This document shows positions 57,206-64,000 of a stretch of 64,000 nt of DNA, piece by piece. Numbering within the stretch: the first letter of the stretch is position 1; each line of letters starts with the position of its first letter. The notes under the pieces were generated by a model. It did not search any database, was not told the DNA's origin, and worked only from the letters and a program-made list of their open reading frames with translations. The translations under genes were made by a program, and so were the position numbers. The DNA comes from Antedon bifida (taxonomy: Eukaryota > Echinodermata > Crinoidea > Comatulida > Antedonidae), in contig OY727096.1 of the NCBI GenBank assembly GCA_963402885.1, positions 13,869,820-13,933,819 of the forward strand, given 5' to 3'.

Positions 57206-58100
57206 TACCATTGAATTGTATTGTATATTTCAGATTCAAATATCTTTTTAAGGTTTTATACAATTGACTCCAAGCTGGAACTTTGATATGATACTATAGG
57301 TCCATATTTTCAAAATATCCTTGCTCAATCCCAACACGATGGGGGCTGAGGTTGAGAATTCCCTCCTAATCGCTAAATCTTCCACTGAAAACCATCATCC
57401 ACAGAGCCGGTGTATTTGAAATTTAATACACATACAAATTAATCGTAGTCTATCAAAGGCTTCCAAATTCGAACCCCTCTATAAAAACTAGTTTACGGGC
57501 CTGGAGTAGCCTACCGTATGGTGTATCGTGGGCAATGCGTTTCAATTCATCATGTGATACCTGAAAAGAAAGGCTCCACTTTTTCATAACTTGTTATTTC
57601 GTTTTTAAACATATTCATTCCTAGTATTTTAAGACCAAAATGATCACTTTGTGACCTGGTTGCTAAATATTTCTGTGGTCATTTTCTTGATGATCAGTGG
57701 TCATGATATGTCTTTTGGCACAGAGGTCAATCAATATGAGTGTATTTTGATATTTAGCAACGACAATATTCCCTAGTTATTAACATGTAAGTGTGCTCCA
57801 CGCAAACATGTTTGTACCAGCTATAGGTTAAAGGTCAAAATAAGGTGTTTTTTAAACATTTTGTGTATTTCTGTCGTATTAGAGCAAATATAAATATATA
57901 TTTTGCGAGTAATTTGAGACTAAAATTATAACTTTCTGACTAGTGGTTGCTGAGATATTGACTTGGCTATTTACTTAACCAATGGTCAAAAATAAAGTTT
58001 CACTGTCATTTTTGGCAAACAGCAAAAAATTGATTTGTATTGATATAAGGAAGCAAAAAAACATTGTTAAAATAGTTTACTAGAGGGTGCAGGTGAACCC

Positions 58101-59239
58101 TTTCTAATATGATTTTTTCCACCATTAAAGATGTTTTGTCCACTATAAGCATAAAAAATGAATTGGCCATTTAATCACTTCCATAGAAGAAAAAACGAGG
58201 AAAAAATTGTTTTCATAATATATAAAAGCAAAATAAGCAGTTTAGTTATTACTTCAACCAAAGACATCAGTCAATTGTTTGCGTTAATAATGAGTTTTTG
58301 ATGAATTTTTTTTTTCCCAATCCAATTTGTCAAAGTGAAAGTGATATTAAAATGACAATATATATTAAGCTATCTACAACGATCGGAAAAAGAAATGAAT
58401 ATCTATATCCATTGCCTTAAAATTAATGTATATGGTACTTTTTTTTGTTTGGTTACCTAGAATTTAGTATAAAGGTAGAGTTAATGCCAACAACAACAAA
58501 TTGCAGTGGATGTGTTCACTGGGCTGATGCACAACGTAATAGGGCTTTCCAAATTCAACTAACTAAAAAGATCAGGCAAATGAAGCTGATTCATGTACAT
58601 TTCATTTCACCTTTGATTATGAATCCATACAAGAATGTGATAGAATGCAAACAAAACTTCAAAAACTGTTTTTATAACACATGTTATTGAAATAATTCAC
58701 AGTAGATGTTTGAAACAAATAAAGATAGTTAGATTGACTGTTCGAGACGGACATCAATGTTCTATCACATAATTATTTGCATTTAATTGCTTCATATCAG
58801 CATCACATAACATCAAATATAACGTTTCTAGTTTCTCAATGTTTAGTGGCGATGGTCCAAAGATACATGTAGTGTAGTGAAATATGTATTATGTATTAAA
58901 GCTATGGCAGATAGGCCTATGATAGTGATAGTAAAAGCCCTAATCTTTAGAATTGCATGTTATGAATGTTAAACCTGCACACTGACTAAACTAAAGCTTA
59001 AAAAAGATCAGTGCTTTTGAGTTATGATAATTGACGTATGCTACATCGATGAAAATAACTTCCACTAACACTACGATACCGTATTAAATAGTATTATGAT
59101 GGTATTATGGTATTAAATGGTATTATGGTTTTTTTACCTCCGTTAGAAGTTTCGAGGGCGATAAGAAAATGGTCTATGAAATGGAGTGTTTTTTATCTTA
59201 CATATTTGTGATCAAAATACCATTTTAAACTGTAAAATA
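58101..59239. other. Intergenic, nothing recognised
   Basis: An open frame at 58445-58690 has several Cys but no known motif and no exon context, so it is not called. Confidence 0.4.
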
Positions 59240-61430
59240 AATGTATGATATAAACTCGATCATAAATAACCTTCGTTCCTTTGACTATATTTGCAAGGTC
59301 AGTGACTATAATATTTTCTATAAGAGCCGCACAAATACCAGAGGAGGAGGTGTAGCAACCTACGTCCACAACAGCATTCCTTCTGATCACGTTGATTTTA
59401 TTACTGTTTCAGACGAACTAGAATGTGTTTGGGTCAAATTATAGCCTTATAAGCTTCCCCGTGAAGTTTCTGAAATATATGTGTGTACCATTTATTGTAG
59501 CCCTAGCCAAAACAAAGACCATCAACATGACCTCTTAAACCATCTTAGAAATTCGATTGACACTATTCATTCAAGGAGAAATTTAGCAAAAGTCATTATT
59601 GCTGGGGATTTCAACAGTGTTGATATCTCCCCTCTAATTAAACATGTCGTTGATTTGCACCAAGTTGTTAAAGATAAAACCAGAGGAGACAAAATTCTTG
59701 ATCTCATAATATCGGACCTTAAAGATTTTTATATGACTCCTATAATTCAAGCCCCACTTGGAAAAAGTGATCACAATGTCATTATTTGGAAACCGCTGAA
59801 CTCCATCAAGTGTAATGGTAAAATGGTTACAAGGATTTTTAAGCCTTGTACTGATTCGTCGATGAGAAGTTTCGGAAACTGGATTACCAAATTTGACTGG
59901 TCGCAGGTCTATGGTATAAAAGATGTAGAAGATAAAGTGAATATAATGAACGATACCCTCACCACCGCGTACAACAAGTTTTTTCCTACCAAACATTTGC
60001 AAGTTTATTCTACCGATAGACTTTGGATTACTCCATACATTAAGAAACTGATCAGGTATAGACAAACTCAGCTGCTTTTAGAAAGAAAAAACATGAACGT
60101 TACAAAACACTTAGAAATAAGATAATTTGGGAAATAAAGAAAGCCAAGGAGAAGTACTATCGTTATAAAGTAAAAACGCTTGAGGTGAGCAATCCCCGTA
60201 AATGGTACAACAAAGTGAAGCAGATTTGTGGTAAACGAAAAGACAAACCAAGAATTGCATTTGATAATCCTTTACCGATCCCAGATTCCGTTCCGATTCC
60301 TCTAAACAAATTAATGAACACCTCGCAAAAATTTGTCGTGAACTGGATCCTCTCAAACTTGATGAATTGCCTACATACCTCCCAGCTGAGAGTCCACCGC
60401 CACAGATTTTATGCTTTGAAGTCAAACAACAATTATTAAAAGTGCAGATTAATAAATCAGTTCCACCTGGAGAAATTCCACCAGTTATCATCAAGGAATT
60501 TGCACCCGAAATAGCAGAGCCCCTAACGCATATATTTAATTCTTCTTTGAAAGAGGGTATTGTACCGAAAGCTTGGAAACAAGCTACCGTTATACCGATA
60601 CCAAAGGGTTAGGGTTAGGTACAGTCAGTATGAACAGATTAGACCGATCTCGCTTACGCCACTGTTTATCCGAATCTTTGAACATTTTCTAACTAAATGG
60701 TTAAATGAAGACCTATCTACCATTATAGATAAACAGCAGTTTGGTAATGTCAAAGGTATCAGCACGAGTCATTACCTTATTGGGCTCTTACACTATAAAT
60801 AAAATGGCCCTTAACCCTAATAAGTGTAAATCAGTGGAGATTAACTTTTGCAAAACTCCTGGTTACTATGATTTACTGACTAATAATGGAGTCAAAGTTG
60901 AGACTTTTAAGCAATTGAAGCTTTTAGGTGTAACTATCCAAGATAACCTTAAGTGGGATACACACATTGGTGAGATCGTTAGCAAGGCCAATAAAGCCAT
61001 GCATATTGTGTCGGTCCTTAAAAGATTTGGTGCACCAGAAGATCAGTTAATCAAGATTTATAAATCTTTCATACGCCCCATAATTGAATATGCTTGTCCT
61101 ACCTGGCACTCTTCTCTGACTTCTTAAGCTGTGACCTCGAGTCCAGAAGAGGTTTTTAAGAATTGTACTAGGGAGGAGGTACTATTCGTACACTGCAGCC
61201 CTAGAGAAATTTTCTCTTGATATGCACTGTGACCGTTGTCTCCAGCTTGTCCTGAAGTTTGGGAGGAGTGAAAAATTTAGTGATATTATCCCCAATACCC
61301 GTGCTGAAGCGACAGGTAGATCTCTCAGAAACGTGAACAAAATATCCCAAATTAAATGTAGAACAGAGAGATTTAAGAAGTCCACACTCCCATTCCTGAT
61401 TAACAATGACCTTATACAGTAGTGCAATAA
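59240..61430 (+). pseudogene. CR1-like LINE ORF2, broken and lacking RT core
   Basis: The endonuclease half is readable: RGGGVATYV (59340), VIIAGDFNSVD (59600), GDKILDLIIS and LGKSDHNVI (59770), the APE-type GDFN and SDH motifs, with a stop at 59442. After frameshifts near 60120, 60370 and 60610 the RT entry follows: PPVIIKEFAPEIAEPLTHIFN, VPKAWKQATVIPIPKG, RPISLTPLFIRIFEHF and STSHYLIGLLHY. It then jumps directly to MALNPNKCKSVEIN, LLGVTIQDNLKW and SFIRPIIEYACPTWHSSL, so the palm with the catalytic Asp pair is deleted (junction near 60790). The C-terminal ALEKFSLDMHCDRC ... RTERFKKSTLPFL block ends near 61422. Multiple lesions, non-functional. Confidence 0.85.
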
Positions 61431-61800
61431 TATATGTGAAATTCGTAATTTTGATAGATAGGCCTACGGATGATAAATAATTTTGCTTGCAGTTTGTAAA
61501 TTTGTAATTGTATATTCTTTATTTTTTTAATGCATTTATGTATATATATATATTTTTATATTGGATGTTTGTGTAAATTTTGCTTGTTTTTAACCATCTT
61601 AGCTCTTAGCCGTGTGGCTCTTAACACCATTTTTGAGTGGTCACTTGGGGCTACTGTCTCGGGCAACTTACAAGATAAAGTTGCTGTCATTGTATACACA
61701 TATACATATACCATTTTTTACCCTCTCATTTTGTGTCCCCGGGTAAATTTACAAGATAGGAACCAGCAGCAATATTGATTTTTTAATCTTGGCCATATAT
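61431..61800 (+). repeat. LINE 3' UTR-like region
   Basis: Directly downstream of the ORF remnant. Contains an AT run and CGGGCAACTTACAAGATAAA/GGGTAAATTTACAAGATAGG words. Probably the element's 3' UTR; the end is not defined. Confidence 0.45.
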
Positions 61801-61878
61801 CTACATAATCAGTCCATCAAACCATTTTGTGGTTTTTACATGAATAAATTCTCTGGGTGCCCGGTCTATTAGTTTTTC

Positions 61879-61884
61879 TTTATT
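61879..61884 (-). terminator. Candidate polyadenylation signal of the Acl4-like gene
   Basis: AATAAA on the minus strand about 110 bp beyond the stop codon. Confidence 0.5.
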
Positions 61885-61991
61885 CGATACTTTTAAAATT
61901 GTGTAATTAGATAAATATAGTTTATCTTTCAAGTTTTTATAACACAAATATTTTTCGATAGTTAGAAGATACACTGTATGAATGAGTAACA

Positions 61992-62189
61992 TCAATGTTC
62001 CATATTCTCTTCTTCCTCACCACTTGATTCATCATCACTTGATACATCATCATCATTTTTCTTTGCTCTTTCAAGTGATTTTTGTAGCCAATCTTCAGCA
62101 TCCCCATCTCCAGGTCCAACATTCTTTAATAGTTCATTAATATGTGAAGTCATGGATACATAGCTATCATCATCAACATTTTGACTGAG
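61992..62189 (-). CDS. Acl4-like last exon, acidic tail
   Basis: Acceptor TGCATTTCAG on the minus strand. Encodes LSQNVDDDSYVSMTSHINEL, EDWLQKSLERAKK and the Asp/Ser/Glu tail. Confidence 0.8.
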   Translation of the reverse strand, partial: LSQNVDDDSYVSMTSHINELLKNVGPGDGDAEDWLQKSLERAKKNDDDVSSDDESSGEEEENMEH

Positions 62190-63360
62190 CTGAAATGCAG
62201 AAAAATGTATGTAAAGAATAGTTTAGAATAAGCTCTCATAGATTCCGATAAATTAATTCATTATTCTTCACATTTCACAAGCATTTACAGTAAATGTAAA
62301 GTACCTTCTTGGCTTTTTGTAAAAAATATCTAGCATATGATTTATTTTCTTCAGTGTCTTGTAAACAATGGAGCCAGCCAAGGAGGTACCACACTTGAAT
62401 CACTTCATCATCCTCTTCTAACAACATTTGTAAAATTTCTTCAGCAACCTAAACAAGGTAAAACCAAATGATAAAATGTAAAAACATAATGAATGTTTAT
62501 GAATTGGATGGTGAGAATATTTCACGAGTTAATGCTAGGCCGGGAAGCTAGGCCCTTCAAAAAGGCAGTGGTCCAACTAATTGATTTTCAAATGCAGTCT
62601 ACAATATCGTATGGCACAAATTCTGAAAACATTTAGAAAAAGTTGAATGTGCAATTATCAACATTAGATGAAACGTAATGCAATCAGATTAATAAGAAAA
62701 AGATTATTATGAAAAAGGTTAATATGAAAAAGATTGATAAAAAAAAGATTAATAAGAAAAAGATTAATAATCTTTGATATTGAATTTTTTTCTGGTAACT
62801 TACATCAAATTCTTCAACTTCTATAAGAATCTTAACAGCACTAATTCGACTGAGGTAACTCAGTGGACAAACCTCAACAGGGTCAAACTCGCCACCAACT
62901 GGTTTACTGCTCTCAATTTCTTTCAGTTTTGGCAACCACAATGCTATACTCTTTTTGATCATTTCTTTAGCATGCTGAAAAAAACAACAAGGTTTTTAAA
63001 ATTGCAAACCTACAGTACCTAAGTCTCGTACCAACGGCTCTAAAATCCTGCCTCTACCTCTCATTATGCTCAACGTTATATTTGTTCTTAGTGAACATTA
63101 AACTTAAATTTTATGAACATTTTATAAATCATCAATTTTACAAATTGTCGATTTTATGAATAAAATAAAAAAAGAGAAATGCAATGTTTCTTTACAGTGT
63201 ATGGAAGATATACAAAAATATAAATGCAAAATGTACCTGATTGGACTGTGTGCTAAGGAAGTAGCTTGCCATCAATTGATATGCTTCGGGGTTGTTTGGG
63301 TTGTACTGCAAGGCTGACTCTAGGTTTTCATGACACTGGGTTTCTGCTTTATCTTCGAAA
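61992..63360 (-). CDS. Acl4-like TPR protein, C-terminal half
   Basis: Four minus-strand exons (63360-63237, 62974-62804, 62448-62305, 62189-61992) join in frame to the TGA at 61992-61994. Encoded in order: a TPR-like helix pair (LESALQYNPNNPEAYQLMAS), a segment SIALWLPKLKEIES ... YLSRISAVKILIEVEEFD, then EEILQMLLEEDDEVIQVWYL followed by LGW, and an acidic tail (DDDVSSDDESSGEEEE). The VWYLLGW block and acidic C-terminus match the family of yeast Acl4, the assembly chaperone of ribosomal protein uL4, which has animal and plant relatives. The role in ribosome assembly is transferred from that family. The first visible exon enters mid-codon (T of a likely Cys), and the exon before it was not found, so the N-terminal TPRs lie upstream or outside the window. 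Confidence 0.72.
62305..62448 (-). CDS. Acl4-like exon with VWYLLGW block
   Basis: 144 nt, phase 0. Acceptor CTTGTTTAG, donor AAGAAG|GTACTT. The most diagnostic exon of the family. Confidence 0.82.
62804..62974 (-). CDS. Acl4-like exon
   Basis: 171 nt, phase 0. Acceptor TTGTTTTTTTCAG, donor TTTGAT|GTAAGT. Encodes HAKEMIKKSIALWLPKLKEI to EVEEFD. Confidence 0.8.
63237..63360 (-). CDS. Acl4-like exon, TPR segment
   Basis: Acceptor TTCTTTATTAAG, donor AATCAG|GTACAT. Encodes FEDKAETQCHENLESALQYN onward. Confidence 0.75.
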
Positions 63361-63679
63361 CTTAATAAAGAAACATAGAAATAAACAATTTTTATATATA
63401 TAAAAAAGAATATATAATATGTATATTCATGCTTTCATATTCTAAATCTCTTTTTGCGACAAACTCATAGTTCCTTGCAGTGGAAATGGTAGGATGATTT
63501 TTCTTTTATATTCATTTTAATTTTTATTCTGTGTCAATATTTTTCTCTATGGATTTAAAATCGGCTGTTTGTCTCACAAAAATTCTTACCTGCCACTTTA
63601 TTACATTGATAACTATGGCAAGTGCCCATGTTATTAATAACACAAACAGCTGTTGATTATTATTTACCATTTATTTTTC

Positions 63680-63760
63680 TAGAGAAGGCAGGTAAAAGTT
63701 CAAAATAGTTAATATGATGCTGCTTCTCCTCAATAGTCCAATGAGATATTGCCCATACAA
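63680..63760 (-). pseudogene. Retroelement RNase H-like fragment
   Basis: The minus strand reads WAISHWTIEEKQHHINYFEL, similar to the Wxxx(E)xxxHINxLEL motif of LTR/DIRS RNase H. Only about 25 residues remain. Confidence 0.4.
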
Positions 63761-63893
63761 TTGGTTTAAGTATAAACTTAAACAGAGTCCTGTAGGACTG
63801 CTTCCCTGAAATCCCTCGGTTTGTTAAAGCTTTTTAATCCACTCCATATGTTCATTTACCCGGGAAACATAATTTCATTAGATTACCAGGTAC

Positions 63894-64000
63894 CTGACAA
63901 TACTTGTCAACAATAGCTTTTCTCTTTTCTTGTTTAAGTAAAGTTTCAAATTTTGCATTCACTATTTTGGTAATCTTATCTAAATTGTTAGGCCCACATT
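63894..64000 (-). CDS. Possible exon at window edge, product unknown
   Basis: An open minus-strand frame (NNLDKITKIVNAKFETLLKQ) ends at a donor-like CAG|GTACCT. Its phase does not match the next Acl4-like exon, so it may belong to another transcript, a retroelement, or be chance. Confidence 0.2.

Larger units (their letters stand above)
55213..58100. mobile_element. 2.9-kb foldback element
   Basis: Left arm 55213-55692 and right arm 57786-58100 are inverted copies: CCTGCACCCTCTAG, ACAATGTTTTTTTGCTTCC, ACCACTAGTCAGAAAGTTAT, ACAAACATGTTTGCGTGGAG. The centre contains a large direct duplication and an 18-C run. No coding seen. Confidence 0.75.

Noticed and set aside
58445-58690. Cys-containing open frame as a small gene
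   Set aside because: No zinc-finger spacing, no signal peptide, no flanking exon structure.
59634-60065. Minus-strand open frame of 143 codons
   Set aside because: Shadow of the LINE endonuclease frame on the plus strand.

Overview
The window is AT-rich animal nuclear DNA: spliced genes with GT-AG introns, dense families of short inverted-repeat transposons, non-LTR retrotransposon remains, an LTR retrotransposon and Helitron-like ends. The protein repertoire (an RBMS-type two-RRM protein, an STK16/NAK-family kinase, an Acl4-like TPR protein) and the abundance of TAGGCCTAGCTAGG-type words and BEL/Pao and CR1-like elements fit an invertebrate deuterostome, most likely an echinoderm. That assignment is inference and I cannot name the species.

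Layout. 1-11.2 kb: no coding exon I can support. It holds two Helitron-like copies (430-2022 and 7433-8835), a short MITE (2900-3081), a head-to-head MITE palindrome (4243-5036), tRNA-derived SINE copies and a 43-bp satellite array (9205-10055). 11.25-30.2 kb: the RBMS gene on the + strand, with nine coding exons visible (11251-25825, 346 codons plus stop, upstream start not found) and a long repeat-bearing 3' UTR. Its intron 2 holds a very young BEL/Pao LTR element (16016-19300) that has lost its enzymatic core. 30.2-42.6 kb: an intergenic repeat field with an 8-bp-TSD inverted-repeat element (32080-33188), a foldback element whose arms are arrays of EcoRV-like palindromes (33438-35200), a decayed mobile-type protein family on the minus strand (35833-37380) and a LINE fragment (38840-39285). 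42.63-50.1 kb: a complete seven-exon STK16 gene on the + strand (303 aa) with an AATAAA 44 bp after the stop. 50.1-59.2 kb: composite foldback repeats. 59.2-61.8 kb: a degraded CR1-like LINE lacking the reverse-transcriptase catalytic core. 61.99-63.36 kb: the four last exons of an Acl4-like TPR gene on the minus strand, running out of the window.

The three genes are not an operon and share no obvious pathway: RBMS binds RNA/ssDNA, STK16 is a membrane-anchored kinase, and Acl4 is a ribosomal-protein uL4 chaperone in fungi. The most distinctive content is the mobile DNA: internally deleted but terminally intact elements, arrays of palindromes used as transposon arms, and MITE pairs placed around single exons of RBMS and STK16. 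Splice sites and translations were worked out by eye; all exon calls join in frame, which is the main support for them.
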